From contig JBHHZJ010000060.1 of the NCBI GenBank assembly GCA_046758005.1, positions 1 to 22,779 on the forward strand: a stretch of DNA of 22,779 nt, given 5' to 3'. Shown here in pieces: positions 1 to 7,997 of this stretch. Origin of the DNA: JBHHZJ01 sp046758005. GTDB lineage: Bacteria; Pseudomonadota; Alphaproteobacteria; Kiloniellales; J153. The translations under genes were made by a program, and so were the position numbers. Positions within the stretch are counted from its first letter, which is position 1; each line of letters opens with the position of its first letter. A model generated the notes under the pieces. The model saw only the letters and a program-made list of their open reading frames with translations, searched no databases and was not told the DNA's origin.

Positions 1-51
1 GATACTCCGCCCGGCCCATGTCAAAACGGCGGCCCGACCGACGGGCCATCG

Positions 52-726
52 CTAGCGCATACTTTGCCGGGCAACTCCGGAGTTCCTGCGACGATGCCCG
101 ATGAGCCAGAGACCAAAGAGCCCGATTGCGAAAACGGTCACGGTCGCCGGTTCAGGCACGGCCGTAATTGTCGCGAAGCCCAATATTATCGGGGGGAATG
201 GCCGGTCTCTTATGGCTATGTTATCTAGCTCCGTGGTTGTTCCTATCGGCAGCGGAATGACCCCTGAAAAGAAACCACCCAAACCCAGAATATCTGGGAG
301 ACCGAGCGGATTAGGACCGGTGGCGGCAACTCTGTCGCCAGCCTGCCAGGCGATAAGGCGAATGTTCCTACCTGTCAAAGAAATGACCGTTTGAGGGGCG
401 GATAGGCTGAAGTCGTTCAGTACATCCTGAAAGAACGAAGGAAACGGATTCGTTGTTCCCACATCCGGATTGAACAGGTTGAAATTCAGACGGAAATCAC
501 CGAGGAACGGATTGTTAGGGTCAGCCGTCACGACAATCGCATAATCACCGGTTGCGTTGTCAAAAGTGACGACGGAGCTTATTAGGTCGATTGATCCTTC
601 CTGATCGCCTACTGGGTCCGTGAAAGAAAAGTGTAGAAGCACTGCGTTCGCAGTATTCGAAACGGCTACGGTCGGCGCAATCACCGCAAATAAGAGATTT
701 GCTAAGATCCTTTTGGCTCCAGCCAT
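52..726 (-). CDS. PEP-CTERM sorting domain protein, exported
   Basis: A 224-residue secreted protein of unknown function. The N-terminus (about residues 1-28) is a signal peptide: basic MAGAKR, a hydrophobic stretch, and a likely cleavage site after ANA. The C-terminus is a classic PEP-CTERM tripartite signal: VPEP, a hydrophobic helix (FAIGLFGLWLIG) and a basic cluster HRRR. Proteins with this signal are known to be processed by an exosortase and usually go to the cell surface or exopolysaccharide. The central ~150 residues look beta-rich (Thr, Asn, Asp, Val) and I recognise no enzymatic motif. The ATG at 726 has a very strong Shine-Dalgarno (AAAAGGAGGGG) just upstream, which fixes the start. 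It lies 28 nt after the stop of the preceding minus-strand gene, so the two are probably co-transcribed. No exosortase gene is in the window. Codon use is less GC-biased than in the neighbouring metabolic operons. Confidence 0.88.
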   Translation of the reverse strand: MAGAKRILANLLFAVIAPTVAVSNTANAVLLHFSFTDPVGDQEGSIDLISSVVTFDNATGDYAIVVTADPNNPFLGDFRLNFNLFNPDVGTTNPFPSFFQDVLNDFSLSAPQTVISLTGRNIRLIAWQAGDRVAATGPNPLGLPDILGLGGFFSGVIPLPIGTTTELDNIAIRDRPFPPIILGFATITAVPEPATVTVFAIGLFGLWLIGHRRRNSGVARQSMR

Positions 727-754
727 CGCACTCCCCTCCTTTTCGCCTGACAGA

Positions 755-1065
755 TTAGACGGTGATCTCCAGGTTGAAACCGCCGGGGACGATCAAGGCC
801 GCATCGACATCCGTGGGCGTCACGGAGACGACCAAAAAAAGTCCGCGATCAAAGTCCGGGCCGCCCTGGCTGGAAATCCGCTGGCCAAGCGAATACAGGC
901 GGTGAAGGATCGAGTGCCGAAATATCCCTCTCCCCGAATTGCCGCGGACCGCAAACCGCCCACATTCGGGCACGACGCGAATTGCGGGAACGTGCCTCCC
1001 AATAACAAGGACGCGGCAAGCGCGGAGACGACTCTGAAACCGGATTGATCGCCCCTCCTAGCCAT
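755..1065 (-). pseudogene. small exported protein, reading frame broken at a T7 run
   Basis: The ATG at 1065 begins a frame with a signal-peptide-like start (basic MARRGDQ, hydrophobic VVSALAASLLLGG) that ends at a TGA near 820. A second frame, open from about 1058, runs through to 755 and ends in a well-formed tail (VDAALIVPGGFNLEITV). The two frames meet at a run of seven T on the coding strand (834-840). One extra T would join them into a single 103-residue exported protein reading ADFFLVVSVTP across the junction. The sequence shows the two frames directly. A broken gene, a sequencing error or slippage are all possible causes, and I cannot choose between them. I recognise no family. It lies between another small exported peptide and the PEP-CTERM gene on the same strand, 28 nt before the latter. 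Confidence 0.4.
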
Positions 1066-1088
1066 CGATCGACCTTTTCCTCATCGCC

Positions 1089-1292
1089 TCATGCGGTGCG
1101 TGGCCCCGGCGCGCCCGATGCCCGCGTGGCTCGACGAGCTTCGCCCGATGCCGAGCGGAGGTCATCCTTCGGACCGCTACGAGGCCGAGCGAGTTGGCGG
1201 TAATTCGCTACCGCGCCGCTCGAAGCTGTTGCGGCCGCGGCGGCCATGGCCGTGGCAAGGGTGAACCCCAAGGAAAATTCGACGCGACCCAT
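1089..1292 (-). CDS. small putative exported peptide
   Basis: A 67-residue frame beginning MGRVEFSLGF, followed by an alanine-rich hydrophobic stretch (TLATAMAAAAATASSGAVA) that looks like a signal peptide. The rest is basic and low in complexity. The ATG at 1292 was preferred over the upstream in-frame start at 1337 because a purine-rich GGGGAGGGG lies directly before it and because the hydrophobic segment then becomes N-terminal. Its stop is 23 nt before the start of the next minus-strand gene, so it could head a three-gene unit ending in the PEP-CTERM gene. No homologue is recognised and the C-terminal part could be chance coding in GC-rich DNA. Confidence 0.3.
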   Translation of the reverse strand: MGRVEFSLGFTLATAMAAAAATASSGAVANYRQLARPRSGPKDDLRSASGEARRATRASGAPGPRTA

Positions 1293-1401
1293 TGAAACCC
1301 CTCCCCATCGTGACGGGCGACGGACATTATCGCCCATTTATTGCTTGAGGTTCGGCGGCGCCCAATGCCGTCCCTAGGTATCTTACAGGTTACCGCACCT
1401 G

Positions 1402-1435
1402 ATTATTTGTAATGCAACATTATTTGTAATGCAAC
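1402..1435. repeat. perfect 17-bp tandem repeat, two copies
   Basis: The unit ATTATTTGTAATGCAAC occurs at 1402-1418 and again at 1419-1435 without a mismatch. Each copy contains a short dyad, TTG-N5-CAA (TTGTAATGCAA). It sits in the AT-rich intergenic region between the small exported-protein unit and hemA. It could be a paired protein-binding site or a simple slippage duplication. Confidence 0.9.
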
Positions 1436-1665
1436 GGTTGGGTGCATGAAGCTCTATTGATGACCCTCCTCGAAATCGACGCCATCCATGCCTTATTTAT
1501 TGAATATCTTAGCGTATATTCTCGACACCGTGTAGTTTTTTGGTCGGCAAGCGGACTGCGCCGTATGATTGGCGCATGAACTGGTGTGTCGTTGGCCGAA
1601 GAGCACAACTTGTGGCGCATCCGCCGACGGGCCCGGTGCCCGGAGCGAAGCGTTCGCATCGCATG

Positions 1666-1679
1666 TTGACCTAGATCAG
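1666..1679. promoter_or_regulatory. FNR/FixK-type binding site candidate upstream of hemA
   Basis: TTGACCTAGATCAG matches the FNR/FixK/Anr consensus TTGAT-N4-ATCAA at 8 of 10 positions, and the TTGA-N6-TCAA core at 7 of 8. Oxygen control of hemA by FNR-family proteins through such boxes is established in alphaproteobacteria. The site is about 270 nt before the hemA start codon, so a long leader or a distal promoter is implied. No clear -10/-35 pair is adjacent, which limits confidence. Confidence 0.4.
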
Positions 1680-1946
1680 TTAACCTCCGCCGGAATCCGG
1701 CTATGGTTCACGGAACGAAAGTCGCGCGGTCGGCGGCGGCGATCGTTGCGGGACACGCGGTCTGGATGCCGTCGCGCGGCACAGATGCGGTACATATTCC
1801 GTGACCGCAAGGCCGGGCCGGCGCTTCTCGAGCGACGCCAAGGCGCGCCCGCCGGTCGCCGGAAGCGCCCGGATGACAAACCGGCAACCCCGAGACCCGG
1901 CGCCGGCGTTTCGCGGCCGATCGGGAACCGCCAAGGAGGCTGGATC

Positions 1947-3158
1947 ATGGACTACAACCGATTCTTCGCCGAAAAGCTGGACGGCCTGAGGACCGAGGGC
2001 CGCTACCGCATCTTCGCGGAACTCGGGCGCCAGGCGGGGCGCTTTCCCTTGGCGGACAACCACGGGCAGACCGGGCCGGGCGAGATCACCGTCTGGTGCA
2101 GCAACGACTACCTGGGGATGGGCCAACACCCGGTGGTCCTGCGGGCGATGACCGAGGCGCTCGCCAAGTACGGCGGCGGCGCGGGCGGCACGCGCAACAT
2201 CTCGGGCACCTCGCACCCGCTGGTGAGCTTGGAGAGGGAGCTGGCCGACCTGCACGGCAAGCCCGCGGCGCTCGTCTTCACCTCCGGCTATGTCGCCAAT
2301 CAGGCCGCGCTGTCCACGCTGGCCTCGCTCCTGCCCGGGTGCATCATCTTTTCCGACGCCCTCAACCACGCGTCCATGATCGAGGGCATCCGGCACAGCC
2401 GGGCGCAGAAACAGATCTTCCGGCACAACGACCCCGAGCACCTGGAAAGCCTCCTGCGGCAGGTCGATCCCGCGGCGCCGAAGATCGTCGCCTTCGAATC
2501 CGTCTATTCGATGGACGGGGACATCGCGCCCATCGCCGAGATCTGCGACGTGGCCGCGCGCCACGGCGCCATGACCTACCTGGACGAGGTGCACGCGGTC
2601 GGGCTCTACGGGCCGCGCGGCGGCGGCGTGGCGGAGCAGCGCGGCCTGATGGACCGGCTGAACGTGATCAACGGCACGCTGGCCAAGGCCTTCGGCGTGC
2701 TCGGCGGCTACATCGCCTCATCCGCGCAGATCGTGGACACGGTGCGCAGTTTCGCCTCGCCCTTCATCTTCACGACCGCGCTGCCGCCGGCAGTGGCCGC
2801 GGGGGCGCTGGCTTCGGTGCGCTACCTGAAGTCCAGCGCCGCGGAGCGCGCGCGCCATCAGGAACGGGCGGCCACGCTCAAGCGCCGGCTGGGCGAAGCC
2901 GGCTTGCCGGCGATGCCGTCGCAGAGCCACATCGTGCCGGTTCTGGTCGGCGATCCGGTACGCTGCAGGCAGGTGACCGACATCCTGCTCGCCGAGTACG
3001 GGATCTACATCCAGCCGATCAACTACCCGACGGTGCCGCGCGGCACGGAGCGCCTGCGCATCACACCCGGGCCGTACCACACCGACGCCATGATGCGCGA
3101 TCTCGTCGCGGCGTTGTCCGAGATCTGGAGCCGTCTGGAGATTCCGCTCGCCGCGTAG
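1947..3158 (+). CDS. hemA: 5-aminolevulinate synthase (C4 pathway)
   Basis: Condenses succinyl-CoA with glycine to give 5-aminolevulinate, CoA and CO2, the first committed step of tetrapyrrole synthesis in alphaproteobacteria, in the cytoplasm with pyridoxal phosphate. The 403-residue length is typical of the family. The family start MDYNRFFAEKLDGLR is present, then the glycine-rich YGGGAGGTRNISGT (75-88), the PLP-contacting DEVHAVGLYG (213-222), and the PLP lysine K247 in GTLAKAFGVLGGY. The last motif separates ALAS from the related KBL/BioF acyltransferases. The ATG at 1947 was chosen because AAGGAGG lies 7 nt upstream and the protein then starts as family members do. It is monocistronic and convergent with the oxamate operon. 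An FNR-like site upstream suggests oxygen control. Nothing in the coding region looks damaged. Confidence 0.97.
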   Translation: MDYNRFFAEKLDGLRTEGRYRIFAELGRQAGRFPLADNHGQTGPGEITVWCSNDYLGMGQHPVVLRAMTEALAKYGGGAGGTRNISGTSHPLVSLERELADLHGKPAALVFTSGYVANQAALSTLASLLPGCIIFSDALNHASMIEGIRHSRAQKQIFRHNDPEHLESLLRQVDPAAPKIVAFESVYSMDGDIAPIAEICDVAARHGAMTYLDEVHAVGLYGPRGGGVAEQRGLMDRLNVINGTLAKAFGVLGGYIASSAQIVDTVRSFASPFIFTTALPPAVAAGALASVRYLKSSAAERARHQERAATLKRRLGEAGLPAMPSQSHIVPVLVGDPVRCRQVTDILLAEYGIYIQPINYPTVPRGTERLRITPGPYHTDAMMRDLVAALSEIWSRLEIPLAA

Positions 3159-3305
3159 CCCGGCCGCCCGCCCGCGCCGCGCCGCGCGGCAAGAATTCCG
3201 ACTCGCGGATCGGCGTGCGCGAAGAGGGCTCGGGCCATCCCGACGCGGAGGCCCACGCGGGCGAGAGGCTTCGCGGCGCGGCCGAGGCGTTCCGGAATTT
3301 CGGCG

Positions 3306-4265
3306 TCAGGGTCGCGCCGGCTGTGCCGCGCGGGGACGAGAGGCCCGCTCGTTCGCTCCCCGGAACGCCCGCAGCACCGTGACGACGCCGGCGAGCGCGT
3401 CCCAGCCGGAGGTGTGCCCGATGGCGTCGAGGGCCGCCATGCGGGCCAGAAAACGCGCGCCGCGGCCGGCGAGCGCGTCGTCCAGAATCTCGTGCAGGGC
3501 GGCGCCGCCGAGGCCCTCGGCGGCGGCCGCCAGATGGGCGCGGCCGAGCGCGCAGGTCGCCACCGACGCCGGATCGCGGATCGCCCGCCACAGCGCGCCC
3601 GCCACGTCGCCCCGGCCGAGCCGGCGCAACGCGACCATCGCGCCGCCGAGGAAGTCGTCGCCGGACGGCGTCAGGCCCGGGCCGAGCCCGAGCAGGGGGC
3701 GGACGACGGAAAAGTCCCTTGCGCGGGAACCCGCCCCCGGCGCCAGCGCCGCGCGCAGCCGCACCGCGAGCGCGCTTGCCGGCCCGAAGGCCGCGGCCGC
3801 GACCGGCGGCAGGCGCGCGCCGCGCGTCGGAGACAGGCCCAAGAGACCGAGGCCGTCCTGCGGCACGCGGCCGCGCATCGCGCGTTCCAAGGCCTCGAGG
3901 CCGGCGCGGAGGCTCTCGGCGGACCACGGTCCCGGCGCGCCCGGCGTCCACGTCGCCGCGCGCGCCAAGAGAAAGACGAGGCCGGGCGCGACGTGGATCG
4001 CCTCCGGCGCGACGCGCACCGGTGCGCCCACGGCGAGCCCGCTCCTGCGCCAGTCCACGGGTTCCGGCAGCGCGCAGCGCGCGTTGAGCGGACCCGCGCC
4101 CGCGCCCGCCGGGACGATGCACGTCCACTGCCCTCCCAACGTCAGGTAGAAGCTGCGCGCGAAGACCGCCGCCACCGCGCCGGTCGCGCCGGGGCTCGAC
4201 GCGCGCCGGGCGATGGGGCCGATGTCGACGATCTCGACCGCACGGCATCGGCCGCGATCAGGCAT
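3306..4265 (-). CDS. allH: DUF2877 protein, putative oxamate carbamoyltransferase subunit AllH
   Basis: A 319-residue cytoplasmic protein of the DUF2877 family (E. coli YlbF/AllH). Its hallmark is GLGPGLTPSGDDFLGG at residues 193-208. In E. coli the products of fdrA, ylbE and ylbF together form the oxamate carbamoyltransferase, which converts oxalurate plus phosphate into oxamate plus carbamoyl phosphate; each subunit's role is less clear. Here all three partners and a carbamate kinase are contiguous, which supports the assignment. The ATG at 4265 overlaps the carbamate kinase stop by 8 nt (ATGCCTGA), indicating translational coupling. It is the last gene of the minus-strand operon and faces hemA across 147 nt with no obvious strong terminator. 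The protein is unusually rich in Ala, Arg and Gly, in keeping with high GC content. The family is sure; the enzymatic role rests on context. Confidence 0.85.
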   Translation of the reverse strand: MPDRGRCRAVEIVDIGPIARRASSPGATGAVAAVFARSFYLTLGGQWTCIVPAGAGAGPLNARCALPEPVDWRRSGLAVGAPVRVAPEAIHVAPGLVFLLARAATWTPGAPGPWSAESLRAGLEALERAMRGRVPQDGLGLLGLSPTRGARLPPVAAAAFGPASALAVRLRAALAPGAGSRARDFSVVRPLLGLGPGLTPSGDDFLGGAMVALRRLGRGDVAGALWRAIRDPASVATCALGRAHLAAAAEGLGGAALHEILDDALAGRGARFLARMAALDAIGHTSGWDALAGVVTVLRAFRGANERASRPRAAQPARP

Positions 4266-5226
4266 CGTCCGGCACGATGTGGGTGCCCGTCCGGCCGTGC
4301 AGGGCGGCGATGGCCTCGTTCAGGTGGCCGATGATGACCCGTTCGCCGCCGCCCTCGAGGAAGCGGATCGCCGCCTCGAACTTGGGCCCCATGCTGCCCG
4401 GCGCGAAATGCCCCTCGGCGTGCAGCGCCTTGGCCTCGCGCAGGGTGAGCGTGTCCAGCTCGCGCTGCTTCGGCGTTCCGTAGTGGATCGCCGCCTTCGA
4501 CACCGCACTCAGGATCATCATCAGCTCCATGCCGAGGACGTTGGCCATGTGCGCCGAGGTCAGATCTTTGTCGATCACGGCCGACACCCCATGGCGCACG
4601 CCCTTGGGGCCCCGGACCACGGGGATTCCGCCGCCGCCGCCGGCGATGACGACCGTGCCCCGGCGGGCGAGCCCCTGGATGAGCGAGATGTCCACGATGT
4701 GCCGCGGCAGGGGCGAGGGCACGACGTGGCGCCATCCGCGCCCCGCGTCCTCCTTCATCGGCCAGCCGAGCTCCCGGCCGATCCGTTCGGCCTCCTCTCT
4801 GGCGAAGAAGGGGCCCACCGGCTTGGTCGGATTCGCGAAGGCGGGGTCCGCGGGATCGACCTCGACCTGGGTCAGGAGGCAGGCGACGTGGCGCGGGTTG
4901 TCCGCCTCGCGCAGCGCGTTCTCCAGCCCCTGCATCAGCAGGTAGGCGATGCCGCCCTGGCTGTGCGCGACGCAGATGTCGAGCGACATCGGCGGGATGC
5001 GGTCGCGCGTGAGCGCCTGGCGCATCATGATCTTGCCGACCACCGGGCCGTTGCCGTGGGTGATGACCAGCTCGTTGTCCAACTGGGCGAGCGGCAGCAG
5101 GGCATGCGCCGTGCGCGCCGCGATCGCCTTCTGCTCCTCGGAGGTGCCGCGGATATTCTCGGGGTGCGTGGCGTTGCCGCCTATGGCGACCAGCAGCCGC
5201 CGGGGAATGGCCTCGCTCGCCGGCAC
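4258..5226 (-). CDS. arcC: carbamate kinase
   Basis: Transfers phosphate from carbamoyl phosphate to ADP, releasing ATP and carbamate (which decays to CO2 and ammonia). The 322-residue length fits the family. Visible motifs are the N-terminal AIGGNA (14-19), HGNGP (57-61), the conserved CVAHSQGGIAYLLMQ segment, and the glycine-rich IAGGGGGIPVV. The start is GTG at 5226, with GAGGAG over the FdrA stop codon acting as ribosome binding site; only 12 nt separate the two genes. In this setting it is the equivalent of E. coli AllK (YbcF), drawing energy from the carbamoyl phosphate made by the AllFGH enzyme. It is less likely to serve an arginine deiminase pathway, since arcA and arcB are absent from the window. 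Confidence 0.95.
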   Translation of the reverse strand: MPASEAIPRRLLVAIGGNATHPENIRGTSEEQKAIAARTAHALLPLAQLDNELVITHGNGPVVGKIMMRQALTRDRIPPMSLDICVAHSQGGIAYLLMQGLENALREADNPRHVACLLTQVEVDPADPAFANPTKPVGPFFAREEAERIGRELGWPMKEDAGRGWRHVVPSPLPRHIVDISLIQGLARRGTVVIAGGGGGIPVVRGPKGVRHGVSAVIDKDLTSAHMANVLGMELMMILSAVSKAAIHYGTPKQRELDTLTLREAKALHAEGHFAPGSMGPKFEAAIRFLEGGGERVIIGHLNEAIAALHGRTGTHIVPDDA

Positions 5227-5238
5227 GGAGTCGTCTCC

Positions 5239-6732
5239 TCAATCGGGCTTGCGGCACAACGCCAGCGCCAACTCCGTGGCCTGAGCGTTGGACGGCGCGA
5301 CCAGCGCGCCGGCCCGCTCCAGCGCCGCCACTTGGCGCGAGCGCACCTGCGGGTCCGCCTCGGTGCCGGTCACCGAGGCGACGACCGCGGGCCCGTCGGC
5401 CGGCCCGGCCGCCAGGACGCCGGCCAGATGGCCGGCCGGATCGGCGTGCGCACCGTGGCCGATAACCAGGTCGAGCAGGACGACGGCGGCGTTCGGGTCC
5501 TCGAAGGCGCGCCGCACGGCGTCGTCGCGCACCGCAGGGTCGATCATCGGATGGGGCCGTCCGCGGGTGTATTCGTCGGCGCCGAGATCGAGCAACCTGT
5601 GGGCGCCGCCTCCCGCCCCGGCGAGCGGCAGGGCGCCCGGCACCGGCGCGTTCGACGCGACCGTTCGGCCGCGCGAGGCCAGCACCACCTGCGCCTCGGC
5701 GCACAGCGTGCCCCCGGCGTAAAGGCCGACGATCACGCCCGCGCGCGCGCGGTCCGCCGCGGTGGAAGGGGCGAACCCGGCGCCGACCGCCGCGCCGAGC
5801 GCCAGCTCCGCCGCTGCCTTCAGGGTCGGCGCGAAGCGCGCGTTGTCCGGCAGGTCCAGCCCCTCCGTCCCGATGAAGCAGACGACGAACGGCTTGCGGC
5901 TTCGCCCGACGCGCTCGAGGATATCCCGGGCCACCCTCGGGGCGGGGGGCTTGGAGATCAGGACGACTTGGCGCGTGTCCGGGTCCCGGTCCAGGGCGTC
6001 GATGGCCATGAGCGTCGTCGTGCCGCCGACCCGCTCGTGCAGGTCCCGGCCGCCGACGCCGATCGCCTGCGAGATGCCGCGGCCCGCCTGCGCGATCAGG
6101 CACGTGACCTCCTGCGTGCCCGTGCCCGAGGCGCCGACGACGCCGATGTCGCCGCGCGCGACGCGGTTGGCGAAGGCCAACGGCACGCCGTTGAGGATCG
6201 CCGTGCCGCAGTCCGGCCCCATGACCAGCAGGCCCAGCGCGCGCCCCTCCCGCTTCAGGGCGGCCTCGTCCTCGAGCGGCACGTTGTCGCTGAAGATCAT
6301 GACGTGGAGCCCGGCCCGGAGCGCCTTGCGCGCCTCGGCCGCGGCGAAGTCGCCGGGCACGGAGATGATGGCGAGATTGGCCTCCGGCATGGCCCGGCGC
6401 GCGGCGCGAAGCGTGTGCGGGCACCAATGCGCGCCGGCCCCGCCCGCCTGGCGCGGCCGGTCGAGCAGGCGCTCGGCCTCGGCCAGCGCGGCCCGTGCGG
6501 CGGCCTCGTCCACCGCCCTCACGCCGACGATCAGGTCGTTGCTCTGCGCGGCCCGGCCGGTGCGCGTGAGCAGGCCGGCCCGTTCCATGATCCCCTTGTT
6601 CGACGGGGTGCCGATCATCAGCGCCGCCTCCTCGACGCCGGGCAGCCCCGCGATGGTCCGCGACAGCCGCATCAGGGCCACCGAATCCAGGTAGACGCCG
6701 TTACGGACCAGATTGGCGGTCTTCGCGCTCAT
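5239..6732 (-). CDS. fdrA: FdrA/AllF, oxamate carbamoyltransferase subunit lacking its C-terminal domain
   Basis: A 497-residue FdrA-family protein with a CoA-ligase-like fold (succinyl-CoA synthetase alpha type). Motifs: MIGTPSNK near residue 39, MGPDCGT (171-177), and the nucleotide-binding-like GASGTGTQE (200-208). It is homologous along its length to E. coli FdrA (about 555 residues) but stops at about the point where that protein begins its last ~50 residues (pattern NIGLRSFALEL...VAGGNKKLARLLERL). That missing domain is encoded separately in this operon at 7998-8213. The ATG at 6732 overlaps the stop of the DUF1116 gene as ATGA, and the protein then begins like other FdrA proteins; the longer open frame to 6939 is antisense-like sequence. 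Predicted role: with AllG and AllH, phosphorolysis of oxalurate to oxamate and carbamoyl phosphate. Confidence 0.92.
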   Translation of the reverse strand: MSAKTANLVRNGVYLDSVALMRLSRTIAGLPGVEEAALMIGTPSNKGIMERAGLLTRTGRAAQSNDLIVGVRAVDEAAARAALAEAERLLDRPRQAGGAGAHWCPHTLRAARRAMPEANLAIISVPGDFAAAEARKALRAGLHVMIFSDNVPLEDEAALKREGRALGLLVMGPDCGTAILNGVPLAFANRVARGDIGVVGASGTGTQEVTCLIAQAGRGISQAIGVGGRDLHERVGGTTTLMAIDALDRDPDTRQVVLISKPPAPRVARDILERVGRSRKPFVVCFIGTEGLDLPDNARFAPTLKAAAELALGAAVGAGFAPSTAADRARAGVIVGLYAGGTLCAEAQVVLASRGRTVASNAPVPGALPLAGAGGGAHRLLDLGADEYTRGRPHPMIDPAVRDDAVRRAFEDPNAAVVLLDLVIGHGAHADPAGHLAGVLAAGPADGPAVVASVTGTEADPQVRSRQVAALERAGALVAPSNAQATELALALCRKPD

Positions 6733-7979
6733 GACACGCCGAGCCTCTCCGCGAAGGCGCGCAGGGCCCGCTCGAAGCAGGCCGTCGGCGCCCGCACCAC
6801 GCCGGCCCCGACTTGGCCGATGCCGGGCTCGCGGTGGGCGATCCCCGTGTTGATGGTCGGTGCGAGGCCGGTCTCGAGCACGAGCCGGATGTCGATGCCC
6901 GTGGGCACGCCGGCGTAGTCGAGCGCGGGGATGGTCCACGCCGGGTTCTCGCCCACGGTGATTTCACGCATGGTCCGGGTGTAGTCGAGCGCCGAGGATG
7001 GCGCGCCGGCACCGACGAAGCCGGCGACCGCCGGGGCCGCCGCCATTGCGAAGCCGCCCAGTCCGACGGTCTCGACGATCGTCGAATCGCCGATGTCCGG
7101 ATTGGCGTCGGCCGCGGTGAAGCCGGGGAAGTAGAGGCCTTCGGGCATCTCGACGGGGGCGGTGAACCAGGCATCGCCGGTGCCGCTGACGCGGATGCCG
7201 AAGTCGGCGCCGTTGCGCGACATGGCGGTGACGACCGACGAGCCCTCGATGCCGCCCACCGGGTCCGTGATGGCCTTGCCCATGGCCATGGCGACGTTGA
7301 GGAAGAACTGGTCGTTGCCGCCGATGAAGGCGAGCACCTCGGCCAGCGCCGCCGTGTCGGCCGCGGTGCGCGCCAGCCAGGGCGCCAGCTCCCGGAGGAG
7401 AAGGCTGGTGCAGGCGACGTTGCGCTGGTGCATCTCGTCGCCCATGGTCAGGCCCCGGGCGATCAGGGGCTTGAGCGCGATCCCCCCGGATTCGCGCAGC
7501 GCCCTGCCGAGCGCCGGCCCGAGGACGTCACGGAGCCACGCCAGGCGGTCCAGGACCTCGGCATCGTTGCCGCCGAAGCGCATGACCTTGCCCAGGCCCT
7601 CGTTGACGGTGCAATAGGCGCGGTTGCCGAAGGCCCGGTTCTCCACCACCATGAGCGGCATGGACCGGGTGGTCAGGCCGGTCATCGGGCCGACGGCGTC
7701 GAAGTGATGGTTCGGGTGGAACGCGACCCCGCCGCCCGCGGCCAGCGCCTCGGCCGCGGCCAGGTCGGGCGCCCATCCTTCGAAGACGACGGCGCCGGCT
7801 ACCGCGCCGCGCATGGGTCCGCACATGCGTTCCCAGGCGATGGGCGGGCCGGCGTGGAGCACGACGCGCTCGCCCAGGGCCGAAACGAGCTCGGCGGCCG
7901 GACGCACGTCGACCAGGACCGGATCGCCGTTCAGCATCCGGCGCAAGGCTTCCTGATTGGCGCGCTCGACCAGCTCCAA
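6729..7979 (-). CDS. allG: DUF1116 protein, putative oxamate carbamoyltransferase subunit AllG
   Basis: A 416-residue member of the DUF1116 family (E. coli YlbE/AllG). Conserved segments visible here include HPNHHFDAVGPMTG (88-101), GLTMGDEMHQRN, FIGGNDQFFLN and a C-terminal TGIAHREPGIGQVGAG. The family is nearly always encoded beside FdrA and DUF2877 proteins, as here, and is considered part of the oxamate carbamoyltransferase. The start is read as TTG at 7979: GGAGG lies 7 nt upstream (within 7980-7995) and the start of the protein (ELVERANQEALRRML) fits the family. Eighteen nt separate it from the small FdrA-C gene upstream, and its stop overlaps the FdrA start by 4 nt. Cytoplasmic; no signal or membrane segments. 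Confidence 0.9.
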   Translation of the reverse strand: MELVERANQEALRRMLNGDPVLVDVRPAAELVSALGERVVLHAGPPIAWERMCGPMRGAVAGAVVFEGWAPDLAAAEALAAGGGVAFHPNHHFDAVGPMTGLTTRSMPLMVVENRAFGNRAYCTVNEGLGKVMRFGGNDAEVLDRLAWLRDVLGPALGRALRESGGIALKPLIARGLTMGDEMHQRNVACTSLLLRELAPWLARTAADTAALAEVLAFIGGNDQFFLNVAMAMGKAITDPVGGIEGSSVVTAMSRNGADFGIRVSGTGDAWFTAPVEMPEGLYFPGFTAADANPDIGDSTIVETVGLGGFAMAAAPAVAGFVGAGAPSSALDYTRTMREITVGENPAWTIPALDYAGVPTGIDIRLVLETGLAPTINTGIAHREPGIGQVGAGVVRAPTACFERALRAFAERLGVS

Positions 7980-7997
7980 GGCCGCGCCTCCGGCCGC

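Larger units (their letters stand above)
1293..1946. other. intergenic region between divergent units, upstream of hemA
   Basis: About 650 bases with no convincing gene. The part from 1380 to 1560 is clearly AT-richer than the rest of the window and probably carries promoters. It contains a perfect 17-bp tandem repeat (1402-1435) and a weak sigma70-like pair, TTATTT at 1493 and TATATT at 1515, spaced 16. An FNR-like dyad is at 1666-1679. A frame open from 1569 runs into hemA, but its extra 126 residues are arginine-rich and lack a start with a ribosome binding site, so I treat it as leader. Confidence 0.6.

Noticed and set aside
1569..1946. N-terminal extension of HemA by 126 residues
   Set aside because: The extension is arginine-rich and unlike any ALAS, while the ATG at 1947 has AAGGAGG at ideal spacing and gives the normal family start.
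3159..3305. Rho-independent terminator between hemA and allH
   Set aside because: The gap contains several GC-rich short inverted repeats but no stable hairpin followed by a T-run on either strand.
4213..6918. A 901-codon open frame on the plus strand over the oxamate operon
   Set aside because: It is exactly antisense to allH, arcC and fdrA, is full of Arg, Ala, His and Gly, and has no family motif. Long antisense frames are expected in DNA of this GC content.
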